Source of the DNA: Sinomonas terrae
GTDB lineage: Bacteria; Actinomycetota; Actinomycetes; Actinomycetales; Micrococcaceae
Direction of reading: 5' to 3'
NCBI RefSeq assembly: GCF_022539255.1
Contig: NZ_JAKZBV010000001.1
Coordinates: forward strand, 620,001 to 684,000
DNA length: 64,000 nt
The position numbers were made by a program, and so were the translations under genes. Under the pieces are notes generated by a model, which saw only the letters and a list, made by a program, of their open reading frames with translations, made no database searches and had not been told where the DNA came from. Shown here piece after piece: positions 1-8,564 of this stretch (positions are counted from its first letter, which is position 1; the number at the start of each line of letters is the position of its first letter).

Positions 1-558
1 CGAGGCAGCGTCGTGACGCGAGTCGGCGCAGTCGTGGGCTGCGGCGACGGTGCCCTCGTGATCACCACGCAAGATGATGCCCCGGCCTTCGAGAAGATCC
101 CGTACCCGAACGGGGCTTCAGCCAGCGCGGCCGTCAAGTTCGACGCGCGCAAGGGCCGGCCGACTGTGGCGGGCGTTGGCGGGCCTACCGGAGTGTGGTT
201 GCTGAGTACCCGGCAGCGCTCCTGGCAATGGTTGCCAACGCCCGTCCCGATGGTGCACGCGAGCGCCGTCGACGACCAGAAGGGCCACGTCGTCACCCTC
301 GACGCCGAAGGCCGGGTGCACGTCTACCTCGCAAAGACCGGCGAAGAGGTCGGCGTCACTGAGCCGTTGCTGCCGAAGACCCTTTCCACCTCACCGTCGC
401 TGGATAGCGTGAGCCTGACGGTCGACGCACAGCGTGCCTACGTGAACGCCCCCTCGGAAGCGGTGGTGTATGAGATCGACTTCGCGGACAGCGCCCGGAT
501 CGCTCGAACACTCTTACCTTCCGTGCAGCCGGCGTTCATCGCGGAGACGGGCCGGTGA
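1..558 (+). CDS. AztD-like beta-propeller protein, C-terminal part (runs off the left edge)
   Basis: The frame is open from base 1, so this is the last 185 residues of a longer protein; the in-window GTG at 13 is probably not the start. It resembles the C-terminal half of the complete AztD-like protein at 1488-2684: both have a GCxDGAL motif followed by repeated strand patterns with aspartates, as in a beta-propeller. AztD is a periplasmic zinc chaperone that loads the AztC binding protein. The stop overlaps the next start by 4 bp (GTGA), implying translational coupling with the zinc-binding lipoprotein gene. The AztD link is by resemblance to the neighbour; the start and any signal peptide lie outside the window. 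Confidence 0.6.
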   Translation, partial: RGSVVTRVGAVVGCGDGALVITTQDDAPAFEKIPYPNGASASAAVKFDARKGRPTVAGVGGPTGVWLLSTRQRSWQWLPTPVPMVHASAVDDQKGHVVTLDAEGRVHVYLAKTGEEVGVTEPLLPKTLSTSPSLDSVSLTVDAQRAYVNAPSEAVVYEIDFADSARIARTLLPSVQPAFIAETGR

Positions 559-1475
559 GGCGCGTTCTGGCCCTCGCGCTTGTTGTGGCAGCTGCACTGC
601 TTTCCGGATGTGCCCCAAGTGGTGGTGGCGACAAGCCCCAGATCGTCGTGACCACCAACATCCTCGGCGACGTCGTCCAGCAAATCGTCGGCGACGGGGC
701 CCAGGTTACAACGCTCATGAAACCGAACGCAGACCCCCATTCGTTCGAGATTTCCGCCCAGCAGGCGGCCCGGATGGGCGAGGCGGATCTCGTCGTCGCG
801 AATGGACTCGGCCTCGAAGAAGGCCTCCAACAACATCTCGACCGCGTAGCCAGCGTCGGCGGAAGGGTGTTCACGGCCGGAGACCACTTGAGGCCGCTTC
901 CCTATTCGTCGGGCGAGTCCGAAGGAACGCCCGACCCGCACTTCTGGACCGACCCGGGCCGAATGATCGACGTCGTGAAGGCCTTGGAGGGAGCGCTTTC
1001 CGGCATCAACGGCATCGAGCCGAATGGCCTGAGAGAGCGGGCCGCCGACTACCGCGAAAGGCTCCAGCGGCTTGATCGCGAAATGGAAGAGTCCTTCGCC
1101 GCCATACCACCCAGCCAGCGGGCCCTCGTCACCAATCACCATGTCTTCGGCTACCTCGCTGACCGCTTCAACTTCCGGGTAATCGGTGCGGTGATCCCGG
1201 GCGGCACAACCCTTGCCGCTCCGAGCGCCGCCGACCTGCGAGCCCTCGCGGAAGCGATCAGGCAGGCCGGCGTGCCCGCGATCTTCGCAGAATCGTCGCA
1301 ACCCGATCGACTCGTTCAGGTGCTGGCCCGAGAGGCGGGCATCAACGTCGCCGTCGTCGCCCTCTACACGGAATCCCTGTCCGAATCGGGCCAGGACGCC
1401 GAAACGTATCTCGCGATGATGCGGACCAACACAGACCGAATCACCAAGGCACTGACCACAGCGTCCGTCCACTAG
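555..1475 (+). CDS. Zinc/manganese ABC transporter substrate-binding lipoprotein (AztC/ZnuA family)
   Basis: This 306-residue cluster A-I solute-binding protein should capture Zn2+ or Mn2+ outside the membrane for an ABC importer. A short signal peptide ends in the lipobox LLSGC with Cys19 as the lipid anchor. Expected metal ligands are visible: His62 in NADPHSFE, His129 in DPHFWTDP, His196 in NHHVFGYLADRF, and an acidic candidate at Glu246. Length is normal for the family. The GTG start overlaps the stop of the AztD-like gene upstream by 4 bp, and a second AztD-like gene follows 12 bp downstream. No ATPase or permease gene is in the window; they presumably lie left of base 1. Zinc versus manganese cannot be decided from sequence alone. 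Confidence 0.85.
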   Translation: MRRVLALALVVAAALLSGCAPSGGGDKPQIVVTTNILGDVVQQIVGDGAQVTTLMKPNADPHSFEISAQQAARMGEADLVVANGLGLEEGLQQHLDRVASVGGRVFTAGDHLRPLPYSSGESEGTPDPHFWTDPGRMIDVVKALEGALSGINGIEPNGLRERAADYRERLQRLDREMEESFAAIPPSQRALVTNHHVFGYLADRFNFRVIGAVIPGGTTLAAPSAADLRALAEAIRQAGVPAIFAESSQPDRLVQVLAREAGINVAVVALYTESLSESGQDAETYLAMMRTNTDRITKALTTASVH

Positions 1476-1487
1476 AGAGGAACACCC

Positions 1488-2684
1488 ATGAAGAGATCAC
1501 GATCCGTGCGCCTTGCCGCCGCGTCAGCCACCGCAGCAGCGGCGCTCGCCCTCAGCTCTTGCGCCAGCACAGCGACCCAGACTTCGCCCAACTCCGAATC
1601 GGCGGCAGCCGAGACCGCGGGACGAGTGGCGGTGGCCTACAAGAACGGCATCGCTGTACTCGACGGCAAGACCCTCAAGGTCGTTGGAACCTTCCCCACT
1701 GAAGACTTCACCCGCGTCAACGCAGTGGGGGACGGGCGTCACGTGCTCGTCACAACTTCACAGGGGTTCCAAGTCCTCGACACCGGCAAACCGGCGCTCA
1801 CCGACGCTGTCTTCAAGGCCACCACCCCTGGGCACGTCGTGCGCCACGCAGATCACACCATCCTCTTCGACGACGGAAGCGGCACCACCACCATCTTCGA
1901 CACTCGCGCACTTCTCAACAGCGGAGGCAAGCTTCCCAGCACAGAGACCTACACAGCAGCGGCGCCGCACCACGGGGTCTCCATTCGGCTCAGCGACGGC
2001 ACCCTCCTCACCACGGTGGGGGACAAGACCGGGCGAACAGGAGCCGCAGCCCTCCGCCCCAACGGTGGAAAGTGGGACAAGGTGTCCGAGAACAGCGAGT
2101 GCCGTGGGATCCACGGCGAGGGGGCTGCAGCTGACGAGGCCGCCGTCTTCGGCTGCGAAGACGGCGCACTGCTCTACCACCATGGAAAGTTCGAGAAGTT
2201 CGCTGCCCCCGACAAATACGGCCGCATGGGCAACGCCTACGCCACGGAGACAAGTTCCATCGTCGTCGGCGATTACAAGAACAACCCGGATGACGAAGGC
2301 TATCTTTTGAATGCCGTCACTCTCATCGACACCGCGAAGCACACGTACAGGGTCGTGAACCTGCCGGACAACGTTCACTACACCTGGCGCGATGTAGTCC
2401 GGGGTTCCGATCACCGCGCCTATATCCTCTCCACCGACGGATCAATCCACGTGCTCGACCCGGCATCGGGAGAAATCGTCAAGGAATACCCGGTGATTGC
2501 GCCCTGGGAGGGTCCAGCGCACTGGCAGGACCCTCACCCCGCGATCGCGGTGAACGGCACTACCGGCTACGTCACCGAACCCGGCAGCAGCACGGTGCAT
2601 GCTGTTGACCTCAAGACGGGCGAAAAGCTCGGGTCGGTGAAGCTGTCCGCGCCACCGAACGAAATCACGGTAGCTCTCGGCTGA
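1488..2684 (+). CDS. AztD-like zinc chaperone lipoprotein (beta-propeller)
   Basis: A 398-residue exported protein. The N-terminal signal (basic MKRSR, Ala/Leu core) ends at LALSSC, a probable lipobox with Cys near residue 24. The rest is repeating strands with short Asp/His-rich turns, as in the periplasmic zinc chaperone AztD, which passes zinc to AztC. It lies 12 bp downstream of the binding-protein gene, with a GAGAGGA ribosome site before the ATG, so it belongs to the same operon. The protein encoded at the left edge is a paralogue, so the binding protein is flanked by two chaperone-like genes. Assignment rests on context and fold-like pattern rather than a diagnostic motif. Confidence 0.65.
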   Translation: MKRSRSVRLAAASATAAAALALSSCASTATQTSPNSESAAAETAGRVAVAYKNGIAVLDGKTLKVVGTFPTEDFTRVNAVGDGRHVLVTTSQGFQVLDTGKPALTDAVFKATTPGHVVRHADHTILFDDGSGTTTIFDTRALLNSGGKLPSTETYTAAAPHHGVSIRLSDGTLLTTVGDKTGRTGAAALRPNGGKWDKVSENSECRGIHGEGAAADEAAVFGCEDGALLYHHGKFEKFAAPDKYGRMGNAYATETSSIVVGDYKNNPDDEGYLLNAVTLIDTAKHTYRVVNLPDNVHYTWRDVVRGSDHRAYILSTDGSIHVLDPASGEIVKEYPVIAPWEGPAHWQDPHPAIAVNGTTGYVTEPGSSTVHAVDLKTGEKLGSVKLSAPPNEITVALG

Positions 2685-2696
2685 CCGGCCAGCCCG

Positions 2697-3608
2697 TCAC
2701 GCGATCCGGTCGAAGAGCCCCGCGAGCTCCTCTGTGAGGGTCCTGACGAGCGAGGGCTCGCCGATCGGCTTGCCGTCGAGGTGGTTCACTGGGGTGAGCA
2801 GTCGCACCGAGGAGATGAGCCAGACGGCGTCGGCGTCGAAGAGGTCCTCGGGCTCCAACGGCCCGTAGCCGAGCTCCCACCCGGCCTGCTTCGCGGCGGC
2901 GAAGAGCGCCCCCTGCGACGTGCCGGGCAGAATCCCGGAATCGAGCTGGGGGGTGACGAGCCTCTTCGCGGTGACCCGGCCGTCGTCGTCCGTTTCCGCG
3001 TGGGCGACCAGAACGGTCGAGGTAGGGCCCTCGAGCACCTGGCCGTCCGAGGACGTGAAGATCACATCGTCGGCGCCCTGCGAATGGGCGTAGCGCAGCG
3101 CAGCCATGTTGACCGCATAGCTGAGCGTCTTCGCCCCGAGGAGGAGCCACGGCGCGCGCTCGGCGATGTCGGAGTCGTAGCCGCGGTCAAGGAGGACGAC
3201 GTCGACCCCCTCCTCGCGCTGCCGCTTCGCCGAGTGCGCGGGGGCGAAGGCGGCGACCCAGCAAGTGGGGGCGTGCTCGCCCTCCACGCCTCGCGTCGCG
3301 ACGAGCCGCACAACGACTTCGTCGAGCACCCCGACCGTCCGCTGGTACTCGGCCAGAGCCGTCACGATCGCGCGCTCCCAGACGTCGTGTTCGGGGACGC
3401 CGAGTTCGAGCATCCGCGCGCTCGAATGGAGCCGCGCGAGGTGCGCAGGGAGCTTGCGGACGTGGCCGTCCAGCACAAGGAGGGTCTCGAAGACGCCGTC
3501 TCCGCGGGTCACGCCAAGATCGGTCGCGTAGAGCGTGGGCCTACTCGCGTCCTCGACACGTCCGTCGGGATAGGCGGGGTCGAGGAAGACAAGTACGGTC
3601 TGAGTCAT
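2697..3608 (-). CDS. pabC: Aminodeoxychorismate lyase (class IV PLP aminotransferase fold)
   Basis: A 303-residue fold-type IV PLP enzyme. The PLP lysine is Lys160 in GAKTLSYAVNM; other family landmarks are the N-terminal TRGDGVFET motif and the C-terminal segment VWLISSVRLLTPV. PabC converts 4-amino-4-deoxychorismate to p-aminobenzoate and pyruvate for folate synthesis. The PabB-type gene lies about 1.6 kb away on the same strand beyond the opposite-facing cls, which supports pabC over a branched-chain or D-amino-acid aminotransferase. The gene converges on the AztD-like gene (12 bp between stops). No Shine-Dalgarno sequence precedes the ATG; a TAAGCT -10 element ends six bases before it, predicting a leaderless mRNA. 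Confidence 0.85.
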   Translation of the reverse strand: MTQTVLVFLDPAYPDGRVEDASRPTLYATDLGVTRGDGVFETLLVLDGHVRKLPAHLARLHSSARMLELGVPEHDVWERAIVTALAEYQRTVGVLDEVVVRLVATRGVEGEHAPTCWVAAFAPAHSAKRQREEGVDVVLLDRGYDSDIAERAPWLLLGAKTLSYAVNMAALRYAHSQGADDVIFTSSDGQVLEGPTSTVLVAHAETDDDGRVTAKRLVTPQLDSGILPGTSQGALFAAAKQAGWELGYGPLEPEDLFDADAVWLISSVRLLTPVNHLDGKPIGEPSLVRTLTEELAGLFDRIA

Positions 3609-3614
3609 GGGGAC

Positions 3615-3624
3615 AGCTTAGGCT
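3615..3624. promoter_or_regulatory. Overlapping divergent -10 elements of pabC and cls (both leaderless)
   Basis: The ten bases AGCTTAGGCT carry two -10 elements. Read on the minus strand, TAAGCT (3620-3615) ends six bases before the pabC ATG at 3608. Read on the plus strand, TAGGCT (3619-3624) ends six bases before the cls ATG at 3631. Both fit TAnnnT, and a normal discriminator would put each +1 on or next to its start codon. The two elements share the TA step at 3619-3620, so polymerase cannot open both at once. Confidence 0.7.
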
Positions 3625-5100
3625 GTGCCCATGCTGTTCCAGCTGCCTCTCATCGGCCTCCTGCCGGACTGGGCAACGTTCCTCATCGCGGTCATCGACC
3701 TCGTGATCCGCATTGCCGTCGTCGGCATCATCCCCGGCAACCGCCGTCCGACCACCGCGATGGCCTGGCTGCTGGCCATCTTCGTGATCCCAACAGTCGG
3801 GCTCCTGCTGTTCCTCATGTTCGGCAACTTCCGCCTCTCGCGGAACCGGCGTGAGCAGCAGCAGGAGGTCGACAACCGCGTGCGCGCTACGCTCGCGAGC
3901 TCGGACGACGTCGACACTCGCTTCCCGGGGGCGGACTGGCTTCACTCGGCCGCCGCGCTCAACCGGCATCTCGGTTCCCTGCCGATGGTCAACGGCAACA
4001 ACGTCCGTCTCATCCCGGGCTATGAGGACGCGATCGCCGAGATGGCCGAGGCGGTGCGGTCCGCGAAGCGCTTCGTGAACGCGGAGTTCTACATCATGAG
4101 CTCTGACGATGTGACCGACAAGCTTTTCACTGCTCTCGAAGAGGCCGCGGAGCGCGGAGTCGAGGTGCGGCTCCTCTTCGATCACATCGGGACCGCCCGC
4201 ATCCACGGGTATCGCGGGCTCCTGCACCGGCTCGGCGCATCGAAGATCCAGTGGCGGCGGATGCTCCCGCTTCTTCCGCTTCTGGGTCACTGGCGCCGTC
4301 CCGACCTGCGCAACCACCGCAAGATTCTGGTCGTCGACGGCCAGATCGCGTTCACGGGTTCGCTCAACCTCATCGAGCGCTCGTACCGGAATCCGCGGCA
4401 CCGCCGGGTGGGCCGGAAGTGGGTCGAGCTCATGGCCCGGCTCGAGGGGCCCGCCGTGACAACCCTCAATGTCGTGTTCGCGACGGACTGGCTGAGCGAG
4501 ACGGGTCAGCTTCTGGCCGAGCAGATGGAGCCACCGGAGCCGGTGGGGGAGATGCCGGCGCAGGTCGTTCCGAGTGGGCCTGCTTTCGCAAACGAGAACA
4601 ATCTGCGGCTCTTCAACACCCTCATCTACTCAGCGCAGCACCGGCTCTCGATCTGCAGCCCGTACTTCGTCCCCGACGACTCCCTTCTCTACGCGGTGAC
4701 GACGGCCGCGCAGCGAGGGGTCGACGTCGAGCTGTTCGTGTCCGAGCAGGGCGACCAGTTCCTCGTCCACCACGCGCAGCAGTCCTACTACGAGGTGCTG
4801 CTCGCGGCGGGGGTGAAGATCTATCGCTACCCGAAGCCGTACGTCCTCCACGCGAAGCACTTCACGGTCGATGACGACGTCGCGGTCCTCGGCTCCTCCA
4901 ACATGGACATGCGCTCGTTCTCACTCAACATGGAGGTCTCGCTCATGCTGCCGGGGGCGAGCATCGTCGCCCAGATGCGCCGGGTCGAGGACATGTACCG
5001 CGAGATCAGCCTTCCGGTCGATCTCCACATGTGGCGCCAGCGTCCGCTCCTGAGCCGCTATGTGGACAACGTCGCCCGGCTCACGGCGACGGTGCAGTAA
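3625..5100 (+). CDS. cls: Cardiolipin synthase (phospholipase D superfamily)
   Basis: A 491-residue membrane enzyme condensing phosphatidylglycerol units to cardiolipin. Two hydrophobic segments occupy roughly residues 10-35 and 45-68. Two HKD phospholipase-D motifs follow: NHRKILVVDG near residue 230 with a distal GSLN, and LHAKHFTVDD near residue 410 with GSSNMD, together forming one catalytic site. Length and architecture match bacterial ClsA-type enzymes. Either the GTG at 3625 or the ATG at 3631 could be the start; the ATG is favoured because a TAGGCT -10 ends six bases before it. The stop codon lies inside the first unit of an 18-bp tandem repeat. Confidence 0.9.
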   Translation: MPMLFQLPLIGLLPDWATFLIAVIDLVIRIAVVGIIPGNRRPTTAMAWLLAIFVIPTVGLLLFLMFGNFRLSRNRREQQQEVDNRVRATLASSDDVDTRFPGADWLHSAAALNRHLGSLPMVNGNNVRLIPGYEDAIAEMAEAVRSAKRFVNAEFYIMSSDDVTDKLFTALEEAAERGVEVRLLFDHIGTARIHGYRGLLHRLGASKIQWRRMLPLLPLLGHWRRPDLRNHRKILVVDGQIAFTGSLNLIERSYRNPRHRRVGRKWVELMARLEGPAVTTLNVVFATDWLSETGQLLAEQMEPPEPVGEMPAQVVPSGPAFANENNLRLFNTLIYSAQHRLSICSPYFVPDDSLLYAVTTAAQRGVDVELFVSEQGDQFLVHHAQQSYYEVLLAAGVKIYRYPKPYVLHAKHFTVDDDVAVLGSSNMDMRSFSLNMEVSLMLPGASIVAQMRRVEDMYREISLPVDLHMWRQRPLLSRYVDNVARLTATVQ

Positions 5101-5190
5101 CGGAGACAGCGCAGTAACGGGGACCAGTGCAGTAACGGTGACCAGCGCAGTAGCGGGGACCGGTGCAGTAAGGGGGACCAGCGCAGTAGT
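5092..5190 (+). repeat. 18-bp tandem repeat seeded on the cls stop codon
   Basis: Five and a half units begin at 5092 (17 bp), 5109, 5127, 5145, 5163 and 5181. The consensus is GYGCAGTAACGGGGACCA, and units alternate between GT and GC at their first two bases, giving a 36-bp higher-order period. The first unit contains the last cls codons and its TAA, so the array looks like successive copying of the gene's 3' end. The remaining bases up to the pabB stop at 5236 hold nothing else I can identify. Confidence 0.9.
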
Positions 5191-5235
5191 CGTCTGGCCA
5201 GGAGCAGGGCGGACCGGGCGTCGGACAGGCAGCAG

Positions 5236-7356
5236 TCACTTCGGGAATTGAGCACTCAGTGTGCTGAGGACCGCGAACGACTTGGCGCGGATCTCGTCGT
5301 GCTCGGCGTCCGGATCGGAATCGGCGACGACGGCGCCGCCCACCCCGAGCGAGAGCCGCGCGGTGCCGTCGGGGCGTTCGACGACGACGAGGGTGCGGAT
5401 GACGACGGAGAGGTCGGCAGCGCCTGTGCGCGAGAAGTAGCCGATCGCGCCCGAGTAGACGCCCCTCGGCACTCCTTCGAGCCGGTCGAGGATGTCCATG
5501 GTGCTGATCTTCGGGGCGCCGGTCATCGAACCAGGCGGGAAGGCCGCCGCGACGGCCTCCGCCCGCGACGCCCCAGGCCGGAGCTGGGCCTCGATGGTGC
5601 TCACGAGCTGGTGGACCGTGGCGTAGGTTTCGACGGCGAAGAGCCGGGCCACGGCGACCGATCCGGGGACAGCGAAGTGGCTGAGGTCGTTGCGGAGCAG
5701 GTCGACGATCATGAGGTTTTCGGCGCGGTCCTTCGGGTTCCCGGCCAGTTCCGCACGAACGAGAGCGTCCTCCTCAGGCCCTGCCCCGGCCGACCGGCGG
5801 CGCGTGCCCTTGATGGGTTCGGCGCGGAGACCGCCGTCGTCCGTGATGCTCAGGAACCGCTCCGGCGACGTGCTTGCGATAGCGACCGAACCGAAGCGGG
5901 CGAACGCCGCGAATGGCGCCGGGCTGCGGCGCCGCAAGGATCGGTAGGTAGCCCAGGGGTCGAGCTGATCGGGGGCAATGTCCGCCTCAAGCGCCGTCGT
6001 GAGGCAGACCTCGTACGTGGTGCCCTCGGTGATCTCCGCCTTGGCCGCGCGGACCTTGTCCCGGTACGTACCGCCGTCGTCCCTCGCCCGGAAGGCGGGG
6101 GCGGGGGCGAGCTCAAGGGGCGTGTCGCTGGCCTCGGCCGCGGGCGCCCGGACGGCTCGCTCTGCCTCGTCGAGCCAGGACGCGGCATCGGGCGCGGCGA
6201 GGGCCAAGAGCCACACGCCACCGCGATCGTGGTCGACGACGACGGCGCGGGCAGCGTAGACGAGCTGGGCGTCGGGGATCCCGCTGTCTGGAGGGGAGGC
6301 GGTGCTGACATTGTTGCCACCGCACTCGCGCTTGAGCTCATATCCGAGGTACCCCAGCCAGCCGAGCGCGAAGCCGCACTCGAGGCCCTCGGGCGGTGCT
6401 TCTCCACTGTGGCCCCATGCGCTGTCGAGCCAGCGGAAGAACGGCTGGTCGAAGCGCGCTGTCGCGGGCGAGGGCGTTTCGGGCCCGTAGGTCACGCTCG
6501 TGACCCCGTCGCTGTGCACCGCCCGCCGACCAAGGAGGCCACCGTCGTCGGCCATGATGCTGAAGCGGCTCCGCGTTCGGGTGCTGGGCGGCCGCGCGTT
6601 GGGCCCTTCAGCGCGGTCGGAGTCCGGCCGATCGGAGGAGTCCAGCCATATCGCATGCTCCGATCCGCCGAACAGGGTCTCGAAGAGCGCGACCGGCTCG
6701 GGCGCGGCCGCGATCCGGCGGACGACGACTTCGGGGGACTCGCGCTGGGCACGTTCCGGCGCGAGGGCGTCGCGGAACGCCGGGAGTTCGGCGAGCGCAT
6801 CGAGCACGCGGCGAGTGGCCTGCTCCGACCGCGCAGCACCGGGGGAGGAGACGACTGTGACGGTAGCGGCAGCCGCGACGTCGTCGGCGGCGAGCCAAGC
6901 ATCCTCCTGCGCGGCCCAGCGCTCCCAGTGGGGCGCGTACGTCTCGCCGTCACGGTCGAGCGCACGGCGGCGGCGCTCGTCGGCCGGGGACTCGAGCCAG
7001 ACGACGGCGTCGGCGAGGCCGCGCAACTGCTCCGCGCCGGCCCCGACGCCTTCGAGCACGACGATCTCTGCGGGTTCCGTGACCCGCTCCTCGCCTTCGT
7101 CCCCCGTGAGCCAGTCCCATGCGCGCCAGCGCGCGGTCTCGCCTCGGCGGAGCGGTGCGAGGATGTCAGTGGCACAACGTTCGATGCCGCGCGCTAGCCC
7201 GTCCCACCCCGGGTAGAGGTCTTCGAGGTGCACCAGCGCGACGGTTCGGTGCTCTCGCAGTGCCGCGACGAGTTCGACGGCGAGTGACGTCTTCCCAGCA
7301 CCCGAGCGGCCGTCGACGGCGATCACGCTCGAGTGGGCGACGTGCTGCCGGGTCAC
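5236..7356 (-). CDS. pabB: P-loop kinase-like domain fused to aminodeoxychorismate synthase component I (PabB)
   Basis: A 706-residue two-domain protein. Residues about 1-190 form a uridine-kinase-like P-loop domain with Walker A GRSGAGKTS at 16-24. Residues about 230-706 are the chorismate-binding domain: PIKGTRRR (near 513), ENLMIVDLLRNDL, VHQLVSTIEAQL and PPGSMTGAPK. The lysine in PIKGT is typical of PabB; TrpE has alanine there. PabB aminates chorismate using ammonia from PabA, which is not in the window. The frame stays open upstream to 8574, but the true start is the GTG at 7356, overlapping the phosphatase stop as GTGA, because the P-loop domain begins immediately after it. The role of the N-terminal domain is unknown. 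Confidence 0.85.
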   Translation of the reverse strand: MTRQHVAHSSVIAVDGRSGAGKTSLAVELVAALREHRTVALVHLEDLYPGWDGLARGIERCATDILAPLRRGETARWRAWDWLTGDEGEERVTEPAEIVVLEGVGAGAEQLRGLADAVVWLESPADERRRRALDRDGETYAPHWERWAAQEDAWLAADDVAAAATVTVVSSPGAARSEQATRRVLDALAELPAFRDALAPERAQRESPEVVVRRIAAAPEPVALFETLFGGSEHAIWLDSSDRPDSDRAEGPNARPPSTRTRSRFSIMADDGGLLGRRAVHSDGVTSVTYGPETPSPATARFDQPFFRWLDSAWGHSGEAPPEGLECGFALGWLGYLGYELKRECGGNNVSTASPPDSGIPDAQLVYAARAVVVDHDRGGVWLLALAAPDAASWLDEAERAVRAPAAEASDTPLELAPAPAFRARDDGGTYRDKVRAAKAEITEGTTYEVCLTTALEADIAPDQLDPWATYRSLRRRSPAPFAAFARFGSVAIASTSPERFLSITDDGGLRAEPIKGTRRRSAGAGPEEDALVRAELAGNPKDRAENLMIVDLLRNDLSHFAVPGSVAVARLFAVETYATVHQLVSTIEAQLRPGASRAEAVAAAFPPGSMTGAPKISTMDILDRLEGVPRGVYSGAIGYFSRTGAADLSVVIRTLVVVERPDGTARLSLGVGGAVVADSDPDAEHDEIRAKSFAVLSTLSAQFPK

Positions 7357-7886
7357 GCCTCGGCGAGCAGCGGCGGCCGGTGCGTGAGCTCGTGGCGTAC
7401 GTGCTCGACGATGCCGGGGACTGCCGCGTTGAGGAGCTGCCACGTCGTCTCGAAGTCGCTCTGGTCGCCGAACCAAGGGTCTTCGATCCCTTGGTCGAGC
7501 GCATCGAGATGGGCGACGGCGGGGTCGAACGAGCGCAGCATCCGCACCTTCTCCGCGGCCCCCTCGGGAGCAAATTCGCGGAGGTGGCCGTAGTGGTCGA
7601 TGTCGAGCGCGAGAATGAGGTCCCGCTCGACGTACCACTCGGGCCGGAACTGGCGTGCGACGTGCTTGCCAGGACGGAGCCCATGGGCGTCGAGGACGCG
7701 TGCGGCGCGGGGATCGATCGGTCGCCCGGCCTCGTAGTTGGTGGTGCCCGCAGAATCCACGACAGCCCGGTCCGCGAGGCCCGCCATGCGCAGGGCGTAG
7801 GCGAGCATGAACTCGGCCATGGGCGAGCGGCAGATGTTCCCGGTGCAGACCGTGATGATCCGGTAGGGGCTCGCCGTCGAGTTCAT
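7353..7886 (-). CDS. Low-molecular-weight protein-tyrosine phosphatase
   Basis: A 177-residue cytoplasmic phosphatase. The catalytic P-loop near the N-terminus is CTGNICRS, fitting C-x5-R with Cys14 as nucleophile and Arg20 binding phosphate, and the general-acid aspartate is likely in DPWFGDQ. Length is normal for LMW-PTPs, which in bacteria dephosphorylate tyrosine kinases or act on secreted targets; the substrate here is unknown. The stop overlaps the downstream kinase-PabB start by 4 bp, so the two are translationally coupled. No ribosome site precedes the ATG; a TATGCT -10 ends six bases before it. Confidence 0.9.
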   Translation of the reverse strand: MNSTASPYRIITVCTGNICRSPMAEFMLAYALRMAGLADRAVVDSAGTTNYEAGRPIDPRAARVLDAHGLRPGKHVARQFRPEWYVERDLILALDIDHYGHLREFAPEGAAEKVRMLRSFDPAVAHLDALDQGIEDPWFGDQSDFETTWQLLNAAVPGIVEHVRHELTHRPPLLAEA

Positions 7887-7892
7887 GGATCA

Positions 7893-7898
7893 AGCATA
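7893..7898 (-). promoter_or_regulatory. -10 element of the leaderless phosphatase-pabB transcript
   Basis: TATGCT on the minus strand is separated by exactly six bases from the ATG at 7886, placing the predicted transcription start on the start codon. No purine-rich ribosome site lies between them. Confidence 0.6.
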
Positions 7899-7931
7899 GG
7901 GTTACGAGTCCCCACTGCCGGAATCGGGCGG

Positions 7932-8552
7932 CTAGATGGCGGCCAGCAGAATGCCGACGCCTACGAAGAGCGACCCGAATGCGCGGTTGAGCACGAGCTG
8001 CGCGCGTTCGTTGTGGGTGAAGCGCTGGAAGCTCTTCGCTGCGAGGGCGAAGAAGAACCACATGACCACGATGTCGACGCCCACGATCGTCGCCCCGATG
8101 ACGAGGTATTGGCTCCACAGTGGGTGATCCGGCCGCACGAAACCCGGGATGAACGCGAGGAAGAAGACGATCGCCTTGGGGTTGAGCAGGTTGACCCAGA
8201 GCCCCCTCTGGGCCATCGACAGCGCGGACTCGTTGACCAGGGCGGCTGCAGCGGCTTCGGAGGCATCCGGCTTGCGGAGGAACTGACGCACGCCGAGGTA
8301 CATGAGGTAGGCCGCACCGAGGTATCGGATCACATTGAAGGCGATCGGCGAGCTCGCGACGAGGACCCCGATGCCTGCCGCGACGATCGCAAGATGAACT
8401 ACGAGAGCGGCCTGCTGGCCGAGAATGCCCCAGACGGACCGACGGAAACCCGCCGTCAGCGAGTTGCTCATGGTGTTGATGGCGCCGGCGCCGGGAGTGA
8501 AGCTGATGAGGAGGCAGGCACCGAGGAGGGCGGCCCAGATCGAGAAAGGCAC
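7932..8552 (-). CDS. LysE/RhtB family amino-acid exporter
   Basis: A 206-residue inner-membrane protein with about six hydrophobic segments. The N-terminus (MPFSIWAALLGACLLISFTP, followed by GAGAINTMSN) carries the proline-glycine turn after helix 1 and the following polar segment typical of LysE/RhtB translocators, which export amino acids such as lysine, homoserine or threonine. Substrate cannot be predicted. Start is GTG at 8552; a TAATCT -10 six bases before it implies a leaderless transcript. It is followed by the phosphatase gene with a 45-bp gap and has its own promoter. Confidence 0.85.
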   Translation of the reverse strand: MPFSIWAALLGACLLISFTPGAGAINTMSNSLTAGFRRSVWGILGQQAALVVHLAIVAAGIGVLVASSPIAFNVIRYLGAAYLMYLGVRQFLRKPDASEAAAAALVNESALSMAQRGLWVNLLNPKAIVFFLAFIPGFVRPDHPLWSQYLVIGATIVGVDIVVMWFFFALAAKSFQRFTHNERAQLVLNRAFGSLFVGVGILLAAI

Positions 8553-8558
8553 CTTTCA

Positions 8559-8564
8559 AGATTA
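8559..8564 (-). promoter_or_regulatory. -10 element of the leaderless LysE-family gene
   Basis: TAATCT on the minus strand, then six bases, then the GTG start at 8552. Spacing is identical to the pabC, cls and phosphatase promoters. Confidence 0.6.

Noticed and set aside
2679..2694. Hairpin GGCTG-N6-CAGCC between aztD-like and pabC stops
   Set aside because: Five-bp stem overlapping a stop codon; too weak to call a terminator.
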